Origin: Diphasiastrum complanatum | Taxonomy: Eukaryota; Streptophyta; Lycopodiopsida; Lycopodiales; Lycopodiaceae | NCBI GenBank assembly: GCA_029204225.1 | Contig: CM055106.1 | Span: 7,827,760 to 7,891,759, forward strand | Direction: 5' to 3' | DNA length: 64,000 nucleotides | Shown: positions 9,675-22,540 of the stretch, piece by piece | Numbering within the stretch: position 1 is the first letter of the stretch | Layout of the letters: the number at the start of each line of letters is the position of its first letter | Position numbers and translations under genes: made by a program | Notes under the pieces: generated by a model | The model's database searches: none | What the model was told of the DNA's origin: nothing | Seen by the model: only the letters and a program-made list of their open reading frames with translations

Positions 9675-11784
9675 TCAATCCTTCCTCCTGGATAAATAAG
9701 ACCCAAGGCGTTTAGAAATGGACGGTTTACGATTTTTCTTTGGCAGGGTAATTCCCTCCATATGAATAGTTTTTTCATCAGTATGTGGAGTCTTTACTTG
9801 CTGAACTTGGGAAAGGGATTCCACTTGCACAGTTTTATCTTCAGGAGTACTTGTGAGAAGATCACCATTCAGTGGAGAGCTTTGAAAAGCTGCAGCTTCG
9901 GCAATCCTCCGTCGTTGTTCACTCTCAACTCTACGTTTACGCAGCTCATTTTCAACTGCTGACTTGGCTGCAGCAGCTTTTTCTGCTCTCTGCAAAGCAT
10001 CCTTAGCTGCTAGTTTATTTGCCTCAATCTCTTCCTTTGCGGCCTCCAATTTGATTAGAAGCTCTCTCTCACTGGCTCTGACTGCTTCGACTTGCGCTTC
10101 TACAGCTGCAATTCTCTTACTAGCCAGATCTTCAGTTTCCTGTAGCTTTTTATTGAGAGCCTCGTATTCTTCTTTTAAGACAGGCAAAACTGCACCTGGT
10201 TCAATGTTCTCAGAAATACTACTAGCAAATGTCTCCTTTAATGATTTGAGCTGCTCAGTGGCCAAAGTTTCAGCTAGTTTTGCTTCTTCACTGACATTCA
10301 ATGCCTCCCGTAATTGAACTTCAAGAACACTTATGGTGGACCTTGCTTGCTCTGCTTCAAGCCTACCATTCTGTGCTTCTTCTACAGCTCCAGTAGCTGC
10401 AGATTTGGCCTCATTGGCTTCAAGCGTTACCTGCTGCAACGCAATGGTGAGACTCTCCATTGCCTCTTTCGCCTTTCCCTCAGCTAGTAGAGCTGCAGAT
10501 AGCTCTGCTTTGGCTTTTTCCAAGTCAGCGTTTGCGTTAGCAGCTATTGCTGCTGTGATTGTCTTTGACTCTTTTTTCTTCAAAGCTAGTAATTCCGCTT
10601 TGGCCTTCTCCACTTCAACCTTGAGTGACTCCACAACCAAAGGTAAGGAAGCATTTTCTTCTGTCAACTTTTGCAGTTTCAACTTTGCTTCCTGCAACTC
10701 CTTTTCTGTTGCTTCTGCAACTTCAATGGCATGGGCTTCAGCAGCTCTTGACCGTTCAAGGTCTGCAGCTGCTTTGATCAAATCTGCACGAGCTTCATTA
10801 GCAATTGCCACCATCCTTGTTTCAGATGTTTTAGCAGCTGCCAGTTCTGCCAGTGCATTTGAGAGCATGTTACTTGAGGCTGCAAGTTGCAAATCAAGAT
10901 CTTTTGCAGATGCCAACTGTTTTCTAAGATTTTCAACTTCCTCACATGAAATACTTGATGTTACTGTATTTGATACTCTAAGTTCAGCTGAGTGTTTGCT
11001 GGTACCTTCTGCCTCTGGTTCAAAAACAAGTTCAGCTTTATCGAGTTCGCATGATTCCAAAAGCTCTTTTAGGAGCTCCTCAGATTTCTTGACTGCTTCC
11101 ACTGCCATTGCTTCTGCCTCTCTCACTTCTACAGTAGCTGCATGCAATGCAAGCTTCAGCCTTGCAATCTCCTTCTTAGCAGCCTCTAAATCAGAAACTG
11201 CTGCAGTATGCTGCTGCTTATACGTTTCTAACTCTTCCTTCAATCTAATACTGTTATTTGCATCCACATTCTCGCTCTCTTCCAAGTTCGGGGCTCGCAG
11301 ACCTGATGCTTGTGACTCAATCACTTCTTCAAGCTTCTTCTTCGTATCCTCCACAAGCCCCTTGGTTTCTTCTAGTTCATCCAGTGCTTGTTTTTTAGCA
11401 GTCTCAGCTACAGCTAACTGCTCTTGTAACTGAGCCAAATCTTCCTGGACCTGATAGAATTGTTGATCCTTGTGGGCCTGTCTCTGAGCCAACAGAACAG
11501 CATGCAAGGAACAACGTTGGAAGACAAATAATAACAAGAAACATACTCAAACTACAACTAAGAAGTGTTTGCAAACAAGTCAAAACCATTTGCAATATAA
11601 TACTGTAAATTTCATTGAACTATATGAATTTTGCTTAGAGATGATTGGCTACCTCGAGGATCCCTACTCTAAAGGCTCCTCCAGGTTCAGCTCTTTCACC
11701 AAACATAGTCACGGCAGCCCTTACAGATTCAAAGGGAGGAGCTGTGTCTATCTCTCCTCCTCTAGATGATGTAGCTTCCTCCAT
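9675..11784 (-). CDS. WEB/PMI15-family coiled-coil protein (two exons)
   Basis: Exon 1 runs 11784-11653 and exon 2 11483-9675; donor GAG|GTAGCC and acceptor CTCAG|AGACAG join in phase 0, giving about 646 residues. Near the N-terminus GEIDTAPPFESVRAAVTMFG is the WEB-family (DUF827) signature. The rest is almost all coiled coil, rich in Ala, Glu, Lys and Leu; AVEAQVEAVRASE and the final basic tail (KKNRKPSISKRLGSYLSRRK) fit the family. In Arabidopsis, WEB1 and PMI2/PMI15 act in the cytosol in light-driven chloroplast movement through actin; several paralogues are uncharacterised, so a specific role is inference. A likely 3' splice site at 11822-11823 (TTTTTTCTACCAG) suggests a further intron in the 5' UTR. 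Length matches family members of 580-810 residues. No stops or frameshifts; it looks functional. Confidence 0.87.
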
Positions 11785-14700
11785 CAGAATGGTTCTAAAC
11801 TGTTCTGACACAAACAAGTAATCTGGTAGAAAAAACAAAGAGTGAGAACCCACTCCTCGAGTCTTCACATAATTGTGTAAGCATTGTCGCTTTCATGTGC
11901 ATGAATGAAGAGTAAAATACAAAATTACAAGTGTATCAGGCAAAGATTGTCAAAGCAAAACAATCACACTATACATGAACTAGAACTCACAAAAAGCTTA
12001 AGATTCAATGCTTGACAATCATTTCAACTTCTCTACTATAGTAATAATAAAGCAACTGTGATTCTCTTAACACAAATCATAATGACACTTGAAAGCAACA
12101 GTATAGAAGACCAACAAAGTTTGTCCTATGGCCTACAACACCTGATCAAGGATAACAATATTTGACTAGCAAGCACATCAGACTCACTACTCATGCACGA
12201 AGACAAAAAAAAGATGTAAAACCAAAAATACATAAGAGATAGGCGTGCCCTGAAGTTTTGAAAATGGAGGAGCCTAAAGGTCACCTCCAAACGTGCATCC
12301 ACACAAGATCAGGGATAAAACAATAAAATGCACAGCAAACCTGTAAACTCAAAATAAATGTCCAACTAAGATCCCACTATAGTAAGTATAAGCATAATCT
12401 CCAATCATCCCACTATAGTAAATAATAAGCTGAATAGTCAGCCCTAAAAAAGGAGAGCTTCCACAGAGCCACCTACAAAGCTGTACAAAGCCTCCAAGCA
12501 ATCAATTATTTAAAAGAGAGAAGGCAATATCTATGTAGACAAAATACATGTTTTCACATTGTTCTACTCCAGAAGGTTCACTTAGCATTACGGCATGAAT
12601 GTCCATAGTACAAATCTCCATGTCAGGTGTACCCTATGAGAAGTTCATGAATAATAACCAAATGTCTTCAATAGACCCAAAGTGACCATATAAATGATTA
12701 GCTCAAACTTTGAGATCTGAATTATATTGGGGTCCCAAGAAGATCAACACGAGAACTAATTGTTGATAACTCTCCCTAACTGACAAAAACATTGTCCCCG
12801 ATGCTTGACATAAGCTCAAAACTGACAGATGGCATAGAAATATAGACGTTGAAGAGGATGTCACAAAAGATATGCCACAAAATGTAGATGTTTTCCAGCA
12901 AATAAACATCAGTCCAATGATAATTCCTCAGACGCACATAGACGTAAAATAAAAAAATGTGGATGTCAAAAAGTCAGAAAAGGAAAAGGCCCAAATCTAA
13001 AAATGTTGTAGAATGGCTGTTCAGTGGCAATGTTACCACTCTTTAGAGCTCTGTGAGTGGGACCCAGAATGCCACCTGACATCACTAATAATCCTGTCAT
13101 GGCTAAAGGATGCCATAAAACACCTGCAAAAGGACCTGATGGTGCGAACCAGGGTCCAGAGCACATGGACCCCAAGCTAGGCATATAGACAGAGAATGCT
13201 TAACCTGATTTTTAACTTAACCTATGTTTTTTAACAACTTTATCTACAATTTAAAGTTTAAACTTGAACTATGTTTCTTACCGTACGCTATTTAACCTGA
13301 ACTCAACCTACGTTTTCTAGGGGACAAATAGCATATAGAAATGCTGCTGCCAGGAAACACAATCACACTGCCAGCTACAGATTTCCAGCTTCTACAGGTT
13401 CCCATTCACACTGCTAGCTTCTACAATTTCCCAGCTTAATTGTAGGGATCCCCAGCCAGCTAGCTTATTTCTGAAAAAATTCGAAAAAAGCAACAACAAG
13501 AAAGTGTTTCGAACAAACTTCAAAAAATATTTTACATGCGTACAGAAAGTCGTTCTGGACACTACAGAACTACGTACTAGAAAGCAAAAGAATGGATAAA
13601 GCAAGAATAGGAAAACATAACAAAGTATCACAGGTAACTAGTCACTGAAGTAAAGATAGAGTAGTGGTAGGAACAATGTTATGGAACAGAATGACTAGAA
13701 GAAATAATACCATCAATGTTAAGATAAAAGGAGAGATGAGTGGAGAGTGAACACTAGACATAATGATTATTTGTAGGATGGAAATGATACAAAGGAAAGC
13801 ATGCTGCATAACAATGGAAAGTGCAAAAATTAAAGTTCTAGAAACGGTACTCTCAAAAGTGGCAAAAGAAGCAACGATGGAAGGAGTACGTCGTAGGGAC
13901 CAATTTTGTTGCATGTAAGGCTGAATATAAGTAAAATGAAAAGCAGCTGGAGCTTGGGAACTGCAAGTAGCAACTGATGACTGGCATTGTATGGCTGCAA
14001 AAAAGACCTCCATTATCTCCTTAAAACCATTTAGCTTTGAATTTAGAATTTCCATCTCTGAATCTATTATGTAAAAAGTTCTTCCATGTATGGTACTTGG
14101 TCCTGCATGTGTACCATTTGGGGATCTATGGGTAACCTGCAGATTCCAGCAACTAACATAACAAAATATGCCTCAAAATGATGATAGCAGAGATCCAAAA
14201 TGTCATCGTAGAATAGCATCACGAGCATATAAGGAAAAATGAGTTTTTAGAGTTGTGCCGTTATGCTGAAAAGTGTTGTGGATGTCTGCTCGCTTGGGAC
14301 AGCGCACCATAAGGTACAAATACTTTGTGATCAAAGATGAACCAAAGCAGCGCCAAATCTTTGGCAATAGTTCTGGCTAGGAGTAGCAACTTAAATGTAA
14401 CATAAATTTCGTAAAGAATGCCCAAAAGCGCCCCAAGGATGTTGCAATGACGCTGCTTAAGCACAAGCAACATAACCTTGGCTATTAACCAAAGGACACT
14501 CAAAATATATTTAATAAGGTCTTCTCCAGTACAGCGACAAAAGTATGTACAAAAGTTGACGAAATGAGGTGAAAGGAAGCTCAGCATCTTTGAGGTTTTG
14601 ACAGCTCCTTGATCCAGTGCTCAGGTGATAGAATAAAATGTCGAGCTGGTAATATAAGGACATTTGGTCACACTTGGCTAATAATTTCCTTTTGCAGGTA

Positions 14701-15499
14701 CAACAAAATTAAGAGCTGCACCACATTTTTTTGCACGTTGCCAAGCATGAAAACCTAGACTTTGGCTGGTTACAAAGAGCATAAAAATCTTGATAGCTTA
14801 AAGGTATTATATGGTATCAATAGGCTGAGATCCATTTTCCCAAGGAAGAAAAACATGATATCTAACAGGCCCTTAGCAATCCAAAAGGAAGACAAAATAA
14901 TAAGGATATGACCAGTCAACATTTAAGAAGCCAGCTGCCATGCAAGGAAGCAATCATGAAGGCAAGCGAGGCCATTTTGGACACAATTGAAGGAATATCC
15001 AGAAGGCAAATAGCATTGCTGGAAGGGACAATCAAACTCCCAATTTAAGAAGTGAAGAGGGATAATTGGTGGAAATAACAACACACTCAAATTTGTCTTT
15101 TGATTAAATAAAAAGTCAACTTAGGAGAGTCTGTTTGGAGATGTTGATAGGATTACAAAGTGGTGGCTTAGAAAGGATTGAGAGCATGGTGACTTCTTAA
15201 ACAAAAAGTTGGCGAGAGAGAAGCTTTAGAGAGGTGCATGATCATACAATTTCACTTAGCAACATGGCTAGCATAAAACAAATGATAAAAACTCAATATT
15301 AGTGGCAAAGAGCAAGGGGGACAATCCAAAACCTTTATAGATGTTGCATCAAACTTGGAAGGTGGGTTGTTAAGAGCTTATCTAGATTGCATAAATAGGT
15401 AGGGTCATGGTGTTGTTGTTTTAAAGAATTGGCTTCATAGCTTTACAAGTCAGTATTTTGGGCACTCTCTCCATTGAATATTTTACGGGGTGGGTGATA
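11785..15499. other. Intergenic upstream of the WEB-family gene, no gene seen
   Basis: Open frames of 137 codons (13642-14055, minus) and 108 codons (14261-14587, minus) are hydrophobic and match no family; I do not consider them genes. No retroelement motif could be read. The promoter of the WEB-family gene should lie in the first kilobase after 11823, but I cannot point to a TATA box with confidence. Confidence 0.35.
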
Positions 15500-15644
15500 A
15501 ATTTCAAACCTTACCAGACTACTCCTTCATCCACTCATGATTCTTGGCTATGGACAGCCTCCACACCTCAAAGAAAATCGAATCAATCTGCATATGATGA
15601 TTCATCCCGTTTGTTGAGTACCTCCTCTTGAATCTTGAACCTAT

Positions 15645-15656
15645 GCTTTGATACCA
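15645..15656 (-). other. Primer-binding site, minus strand
   Basis: GCTTTGATACCA on the plus strand is TGGTATCAAAGC on the minus strand, one base from the canonical initiator-Met PBS. It abuts the LTR terminus at 15657. Confidence 0.85.
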
Positions 15657-15999
15657 TGTTAGAAAAATGACTTGATCATACAAGTTACCTAAGACAAGAT
15701 TCCTATTGTTGCTAGACAATGGCCATGCATATGAAAGAGAACAACAATGAAAACGCAACCTAAAAGCAATTGCCTAATTGATGTCTCTATCAAAGGTAAA
15801 AGCACCCAACATCTATCTATAGCAAGACTTTGTGTTCCAAATCAAGCACTAGAATCTCAAACTTGAGTCTAACTTGACTTTACTAAATATAGGCAAAGGC
15901 CCCTAGAATTAGCATGCACGCATGGCCTAAAGATTCTAAATTTCTAATCAACCGTAAATGACAACATTAGGGATAACAATGTGAGCATTAACTCTAACA
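15657..15999 (-). repeat. Copia LTR, minus orientation
   Basis: Read on the minus strand it starts TGTTAGAGTTAATGC at 15999 and ends TTTTTCTAACA at 15657, so it has TGTTAG/CTAACA inverted ends, and the PBS follows directly. Only about 150 bp of internal sequence (to about 15500) follow. No partner LTR was found in the window. Confidence 0.8.
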
Positions 16000-16789
16000 C
16001 TATGTCGTGCCCTAACATCAAAAATTCCTACACGACTAGTCATTGTTCTGAGTACCTGTGCATCTAGTGTGCCACCACCAATCAGTGATGGGCAGTGGTG
16101 AGAAGTCTCTCTATGTACATTAGTGCAATCTTGCATGTCAGTGTCACCAAAGGTTTTGAGTGATGAGGTCCTAAAATCAGTTATGTGAGTTACATGAACC
16201 TGATTATCCAAAGAGAATCTTTGATGGAGAGTTCTTATTGGGAGGCCAAAGAGGATGGGAACTAGGCTGAGACTTGTAAAATCTCATTATCTTACAACAA
16301 TGTCAAGGGCCGTGTCATCTCTCTTTTCCATTTCATTTAGAAATGTAGATCCCATTCTTGGTTGGATGGGAGAAAACATACTAAAGAGTTCTTATTGGTA
16401 GGTGGTGGAGGGTGGGCTAAGATATGTAAGAGCTCATTATCTTTACAAATACATGATCTTTTTGTGGAGAAAGAGGAGTTTGAGGGCTCTTTCCTCTTCC
16501 TTGTAGTTTTACCAAGCTTGACCTCTATGCATTTAGATGAGTGTATATTTTTAACTATAGCCCAAATTGAGATGAGTTGAATAGCAATTTGTACTACAGA
16601 GAAAGATCTACAACATTTGATTTATGGTTTTTCTAGATAACGCACAAGCGATTCCCTCAAACACATCGGTTGAGCTTGTGTTCAATAGAAAGACAACAGT
16701 TGCTACTGCTTTTGCCCAAAAGCAATTTGGTAACCCATTTGCCTAGAACATGCTCCTCACACTCTCAAAATATACGTGTTTTTCCGCTC
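16000..16789. other. Intergenic with a small diverged duplication
   Basis: No gene. GAGTTCTTATTGG followed by a similar 60-bp stretch ending in CTCATTATCTT occurs near 16229 and again near 16387. A 72-codon open frame at 16362-16580 spans the second copy and matches nothing. Confidence 0.4.
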
Positions 16790-17900
16790 AGTCATGCCAT
16801 TTTTTTGTTGTTTATCTCGCATGCATCGCACAGATCTCTGAACTCATCACAAATGTATTCACCACCTTCATCTAACCTCAAAGTCTTTAGTTTCTTTCCT
16901 ATGTGATTTTTCACCAAAGCTTTCCATTGTTTGAAGTATTTGTATGCTTTAGATCTTTTTCTAAGGAAATAGGACCCCACCTTTCGTGAGAAATCATCTA
17001 CAAAAGTTTAACGAAGGACACCCCCCCTTGCAAGTTTGGTTTGCATGGGACCGCACAAATTTGAATGCCCAAGCTCAAGAATACCCTTGCTTTAGTAGCT
17101 TTTCCCTTCGGAAATTTTTGCCTTCGTTGATTCCTAGTGCACAAGCCTCACATACATCCGAAGAAGGCTTAATGCTTGGAAGACTTTTGCAAATTTTGAT
17201 AGCTTATTTGAATCTTTTACTGACAAGGCCTCTTGACTAGGAATGGTTGTGTAAAGCTTGTAAAGACCCCCTTTTTGCATTCCCTTGGCTACCCACCTTG
17301 GAACATGATCTTCACTTTTCACCAAACAAGGAGATTCATCAAACTGCACAGGCATGTTCGATTGGTAACAGCACCAATAGATAGCAGGTTCTTGGCCAAC
17401 CCTGGCATGTGTAACACATTCTTGATTACCTTCACCTTACCTGGCAATAGCTTCACAAGATCTGCGCCTTTAACCCTCACCTCATGTGTAAAATTGCCCC
17501 CAAGGCAAACTTGTTAGGCAGTTAGTGCCACCTAGTTTGCTTGATTCACTCAAGAGACTGTCTCCAAGCCTAGCCCTGCTAAATCTTTACTCAAACAGAG
17601 CTTAACTTGAAAGGATCCAAAAAAGAAACAACTTTCAACAACTAGCAATTTACCCCAAACTAAGGCATGTAGCCACTTCAAAGTAACCCAGCAACTCCTA
17701 CTTTTGTCTTTGCCACTTCGTATGGCCTTGGTAGCACATGCAGTAGGTCGTGACATAGGCGATATGGCTAAGATTGAGGAAATAACCTCCTCTTTCCACA
17801 ACCAACCATTGCCTCGCCATGCACAATTGTATAAGAGGGAGGGTGGTGGGCATGAGAACTTCTTACTTCTTCCTTTCCCATCTTCAAAACTTAGCTATTC
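16790..17900 (-). pseudogene. Degenerate Copia protease-integrase region
   Basis: On the minus strand, from 17520 downward, broken frames give KNVLHMPGLAKNLLS (the Copia protease C-terminal hallmark, in a frame with stops), then NGLYKLYTT-like residues of the gag-pre-integrase block (KGGLYKLYTTIPS). Next comes HSNLCGPMQTKLARGG from the start of the integrase core, and at 16980-16792 FLRKRSKAYKYFKQWKALV with TLRLDEGGEY, the second catalytic-block pattern (normally SDNGGEY; here the aspartate and its neighbour are changed). Several frameshifts separate the pieces. It may belong with the LTR at 15657-15999, which has the same orientation. Confidence 0.75.
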
Positions 17901-19204
17901 AACACTTTTATCAACTTAGCTTTTTCTATTGTGGTGTTGAGATGATGACCACCCATTTATTTTTTGCTCATATAGAATGTTGCTCTTGATAGTTAATTTG
18001 CATGAGGTGTTGAATCTGATAATCCATGAAATCTATGCTCAACCTCCTTAAAACTATAGGAGGGGAGCATATACTCAAGGGGGCTAGAATATGCCACTTG
18101 AGCTAATGTTAATCATGTAGATCACAACCCATGAGAATCCCCATTGAAACATATGGGCCTTGTGGTAGCTTTGCACACATCTTGGAAACTTATGCACTGT
18201 TGAGGAGCAACACTATCACATTCTCAAGAATGTTAATTTTCTACTATGAGCAAAAGTAAAAGTTACAGGGTCATGGAACTTCGCCGAGAAACGAAAGCAA
18301 GATTGATGGGAAACAAGCGATCCAAAGATACTAACCCAGGTCATAAATTTCAGCCTCCATAAACTTGCATTAAGTAGTTGTGAGTAGGGAGTCATCCTCT
18401 AATCCCTTGAACTCCTCCCTCCCCAATGTAGTCTCACAACTTGTAGTTTAATTTTGAGGATAGCAAGATCACATCACCCTTGAAAAGCTAATTGCTCCCC
18501 ATTCTGCTGATGAAGACTAATATCAAAGAAAGGGAGGCCAGGTCTGAGGAATAGAGTCGAGATGTTTGCAATCCCCCTCTATTGGACAAGTAAGAGGCCG
18601 GATATCCGATAGTCTAATATCTTACTTTCATCTTTCCGTAGTGTCATCAATATCAATAGTTGTAGAGCCTTGATTGATCAATGAATCCAAATATGAGTTA
18701 GGATAGAACTCTCCCTCATCGGTAAATCAAGAAGTGCTGGATTTGCTTGTCGTGGGTCCTAAGCCATCGTCGAGTAAATCAAATTCTTTTTGATTTAATG
18801 ACCTAGGGTGGCCATCATCCACTACTATCTTTTTGTTGTATTAATGAAGGATGACATCTCCTCTTCTGCATAAATGGCTTCTAAATTTGAGGCGTTCATC
18901 AATCCAAATGTGACCAATCAGCCACTCGTCATGTCAGATAGCCAAGGGACAAGGTTTTGCATATCACATCTAGTGAGGCATGTAAGGCCCTGACATCTAA
19001 GTTTCTTAGATACTCACAAACTGTTAAGTTTCCACCCATGGCATCATTTAGGTAAATAGGTTTCGACTTGGCTTACCTGCCTAGGGTAACTACTTTTAAC
19101 AGTGACCCTAAGCTACTTGCAGTGACCGTTCAAAGGCGAACCTTGCTAATATTGAATACTTTAGATCAATAATTTCTGATTTTCCTAGTGACTCCCTACC
19201 TATT
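17901..19204. other. Intergenic, no gene seen
   Basis: No open frame or motif could be supported. 18050-18110 contains GGAGGGGAGC and CAAGGGGGC, which resemble polypurine tracts, but no LTR boundary could be paired with them. Confidence 0.3.
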
Positions 19205-19570
19205 GAAGTCCCAAAACCGATTTGAATCGGCTGATCGAATCGGACCAATTCTTCCGCTTCAAACCGATTCTGATATATCCAAATCGTCAAATAGGTCAAG
19301 TTGCAATATTTTTTGTTTTTTCTTGTATCCAGGCATAAATTTCAGGATTTAGATTCTGAAAATTAGGTTTTACATTGTACATTAAGCATAAGTAATGTTT
19401 CATGTTTAATTCGTTCGGTTCAAACCAGTTCGTATTGCCAATTTGGAAACCGAATTGGCAAATTGGTGAAGTTGCAAAATAATTTAATTTTCCTTGTATC
19501 CAAGCATGAGTTTCAACATTCAAATTCTAGAAATTAGGTTGTACAATATACATTAAGCATTAAAGTAACA
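19205..19570. repeat. Two 171-bp tandem units with CCGATT...AATCGG words
   Basis: Unit 1 (about 19205-19385) and unit 2 (about 19386-19560) align at an offset of 171 bp; both carry TTGCAA, CTTGTATCCA, GCAT, AATTAGGTT, GTACA and ACATTAAGCAT in order. The first is headed by CCGATTTGAATCGG and AAACCGATTC, the second by diverged forms (AAACCGAATTGG). A related palindrome, CCGATTCGAATCGG, recurs at 26393. Confidence 0.7.
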
Positions 19571-19669
19571 AGATTCAAGATTTCAGTTCCATTCTAAATT
19601 CTGAATTATATTCAAGTCTCAACAATGACACTATCTGTTAGAATCCCCATCGTCGTTGCTAAACCACAA

Positions 19670-20268
19670 AGGCGTTCACATGGTGGCAGGATCTGAAGGA
19701 AAGGGCCGGTGCCCCTTCCACTTGGGATGCCTTTCAAGAAGCCTTTAAAACGGCTTTTCTTCCGGTATTGGATGACTTTGAGCATTGGCGGCGTTATGCC
19801 ACCGTGCAGATGGGTACTAGGCCGTTAGATGCCTATATCCAAGAATTCCAAGAGATTTTGCCCCAATTCGCTTCGCGAATCGAACCTATCCTATTAAAAT
19901 TACATTTCATATTGGGGTTTCCGAAAGAATTTCAGCTAGAAGTGCGGCGTAACCACCCGCAGACTATCGAAGATATTGTTCGCTTTGCAAAAATCTTCGA
20001 TGACGCCCATTTTGACTCCCGCAAGGAGCAAAGTTTGCCCAAGCCTGATCAAAAAGAAAAGATATTTTTAAAGAAGCGGGGCAGAGACAAGACGGAAACT
20101 GGTTCTCAGGGCGGGAAAGAGCAAATCCAGTTGGATCGCCAGATTATGACAAGGCGAGAACCGGCGGCTTGTGCTTCTCCTACATGGAGTTGGGGCATCT
20201 TTCAAAAGATCGCCCAAAGAAAAAGTAAAAGAAATCTGGCAGGCAACCTAAATCTTTTAAAGCGCTAG
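19670..20268 (+). pseudogene. Gypsy gag
   Basis: The frame is open from about 19676 (TWWQDLKERAGAPSTWDAF) with the Retrotrans_gag pattern: PLDAYIQEFQEILPQF, then a C-terminal half rich in Lys and Arg. In another frame near 20160 GGLCFSYMELGHLSKDRP marks the position of the CCHC knuckle, but the second and third cysteines are replaced, so RNA binding is probably lost. A frameshift near 20140 separates this knuckle from the main frame. Confidence 0.8.
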
Positions 20269-20351
20269 GTAATTCTAGTATTTCTTTTGTTGACTTATCC
20301 TTTAAGCATGGCACTAGTTGTGAGAATTGTTGCTTTAATATAGTTGATCGT

Positions 20352-20828
20352 ATGAATGGAATCGTAGGATGCCAAGCTTTGACTGTTCTTTTTGATGATG
20401 GTTCCACACATAACTTTATAAATGCTAAACTGGTGCAGGAGCTCAAGGTGGCTACCGCGCCAAGTAATCACTCGTATGTGGTGAAAATGGCGTCGGGGGA
20501 AGATCGGCAAGCTTGGGACCAGCTTGTTCCTCAATTGCCGATTAAGATTCAAGATTATGTTGAACCGCTAGATATTCATATAATGAATTTGGATAGCATA
20601 GACATAATCTTAGGAAAAGAATGGTTTTACTCTAAAAATGAGTCTTTAAGAAAGGATTATGTTACACATAGTATTTCCTTTTTCCATAAGGGCTTGTTGG
20701 TTGAGCTAAAAGGCAATGTAAATAGACCTTTTGATCCTATGGTTTCTGCTTTAGAAGTTGTTGAATATTTGAAAGATTCTAGTAATAAAGTTTATCTTTG
20801 TCTTTTGAAAGATGAAATTTGTGGATGA
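20352..20828 (+). pseudogene. Gypsy aspartic protease
   Basis: A retropepsin-like domain with VLFDDGSTHNFIN at residues 12-24; family members have D-S-G at the active site, here D-D-G, so the catalytic aspartate and glycine remain but serine is replaced. The hallmark IILGKEWF, usually ILGMDWL, follows near residue 90. The frame closes at 20828, about 70 bp before the region leading into RT. Maturation of Gag-Pol would be its role; activity is doubtful. Confidence 0.78.
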
Positions 20829-20898
20829 CCATGCAGTCCAGAGTCTAAATATTGATTTATCACATTGCCTTTGCATGTGCCTTTAAATAATCCCTTAA

Positions 20899-21960
20899 GT
20901 GTTAATTCACCTAAAGGAAGAATATTTAACAAACTTAGGCAAGAGTATAGCGAAGTTTTTCCTTAAAAACTCCCTGATGGCCTACCTCCCCAAAGGAGTG
21001 TTAACTAACAGATTGAGTTGCTTCTTAGAAGCCAACCTGTATCTCTTTTTCCATACAGGGTTAGCATCAAGGAAGAGGATAAATTCTCTAGGCAGTTACA
21101 AGAACTCCTTAGGATGGGCCATATTCGGCCTAGTAAGTCCCCTTGGGGAGCACCAATCTTTTTAGTTAATAAAAAGGATGGTGGCACACGTTTGTGTGGT
21201 GACTTTAAAAAGTTAAATGATTTAACCATCAAGAACAAATATCCCTTACCTAGGATGGATGATCTTATGGATCGTCTGAATGGAGCTAAGTATTTCTCCA
21301 AGATTGATCTTAGATCAGGTTACCATCCGATAAGGATTAGGAACAAAGACCTTCCTTAGACTGGATTTCGATCCAGATATGGCCATTATGGGTTTTTAGT
21401 TTTACCTTTTGGACTCACGAATGCACCTGCCACTTTCGAGCAGATGATGAACGATATTCTTCGTCCACGTTTGAGAAAGTTTTGGTGTATTTGGACGACA
21501 TATTAATTTATAGTCGGGACCCTTGAGGAGCATGAAGAGCATCTTCGTATTGTCTCGGATCTTCTTAGACAAGAAAAGCTCTATGTTAAGGAGTCGAAAT
21601 GTGAGTTCTTCCAAACTAAACTCAAATACCTGGGCCATGTCATACCTTTTGGACTCACGAATGCACCTGCCACTTTCGAGCAGATGATGAACGATATTCT
21701 TCGTCCACGTTTGAGAAAGTTTTGGTGTATTTGGACGACATATTAATTTATAGTCGGGACCCTTGAGGAGCATGAAGAGCATCTTCGTATTGTCTCGGAT
21801 CTTCTTAGACAAGAAAAGCTCTATGTTAAGGAGTCAAAATGTGAGTTCTTCCAAACTAAACTCAAATACCTGGGCCATGTCATATCTAATAAAGGTCTTG
21901 AAATCGATTATGAAAAAGTCCGTTAGGTACGAGAATGGTCGAGACCTCAGAAAATTCGTG
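20899..21960 (+). pseudogene. Gypsy reverse transcriptase, with duplicated catalytic block
   Basis: Frames between 21018 and 21359 contain [41 protein letters not shown] and [11 protein letters not shown], the ordered Gypsy RT blocks. After a stop at 21359, [16 protein letters not shown] starts a 240-bp unit that occurs twice in tandem; each unit also encodes [10 protein letters not shown], the catalytic Tyr-x-Asp-Asp, one frame away. The reading frame resumes at the second copy with KYLGHVIS. Thus the protein would contain two YLDD blocks. Frameshifts and stops make it non-functional regardless. Confidence 0.85.
21405..21884 (+). repeat. 240-bp near-perfect tandem duplication inside RT
   Basis: 21405-21644 and 21645-21884 differ at only one position that I can see (GTCGAAATG at 21594 versus GTCAAAATG at 21834). 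The duplication is much younger than the surrounding decayed element. Confidence 0.93.
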
Positions 21961-22540
21961 ATGTGAAATCTTTTTTGGGCTTCACAGGATTTTTTCACAG
22001 GTTCATTTTGGACTATGCCTTAATAGCATTGCCCTTAACGAACGTTCTTAAGGGGGTAAAGAAAAAATGTAGCCGCAGAAAAAGTCCATTGATAACATGG
22101 ACTGATGAAATGAATGAGAGTTTTGAGACTCTCAAGAACTGTGTTTCTACGGCTCCAATTTTACACATTGTCGATCCTAACCGACCCTTTGTGATTAATA
22201 CGGATGCTAGCGACTTTGTTGGAGGAGCGGTCCTTTATCAGGTAGACCAGTTGCTTTTAAAAGCAAGAAGCCTCAGACGAGGTATTCTACGTATGAGAAG
22301 GAGCTTTTTGCAGTCATTCACGCGTTAAAAATCTGGAGGCATTATCTTTATGGTGCCAGATTTACGGTGATGACCAATCACCAATCCCTTAAGTATATTT
22401 GAAATGCCAAGGACCTTCGTGGCCATAAGGCTAGATGGTCATAACTCATTCAGTAGTTTGTGTTCGACATTAAGTATCGTAAAGGTACGTCAAACTATGT
22501 TGTCGATGCCTTGAGTCGGATTGGAGAGATTAATCAGTTA
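21960..22540 (+). pseudogene. Gypsy RNase H
   Basis: KSFLGFTGFFHRFI (the RT-RNase H connection) is followed by PFVINTDASDFVGGAVL with the catalytic aspartate, then in a shifted frame YSTYEKELFAVIHAL and WRHYLYG, and DALSRI at 22510. At least two frameshifts and several stops are present. Confidence 0.8.

Noticed and set aside
9964-10317. 117-codon plus-strand open frame
   Set aside because: Antisense shadow of the same exon.
10333-11433. 366-codon plus-strand open frame
   Set aside because: Exact antisense of the WEB-family exon 2. Its Ser/Ala-rich translation mirrors the Glu/Lys/Ala-rich coiled coil of the real gene.
13642-14055. 137-codon minus-strand hydrophobic frame
   Set aside because: No domain, no splice context; length is within chance for AT-rich DNA.
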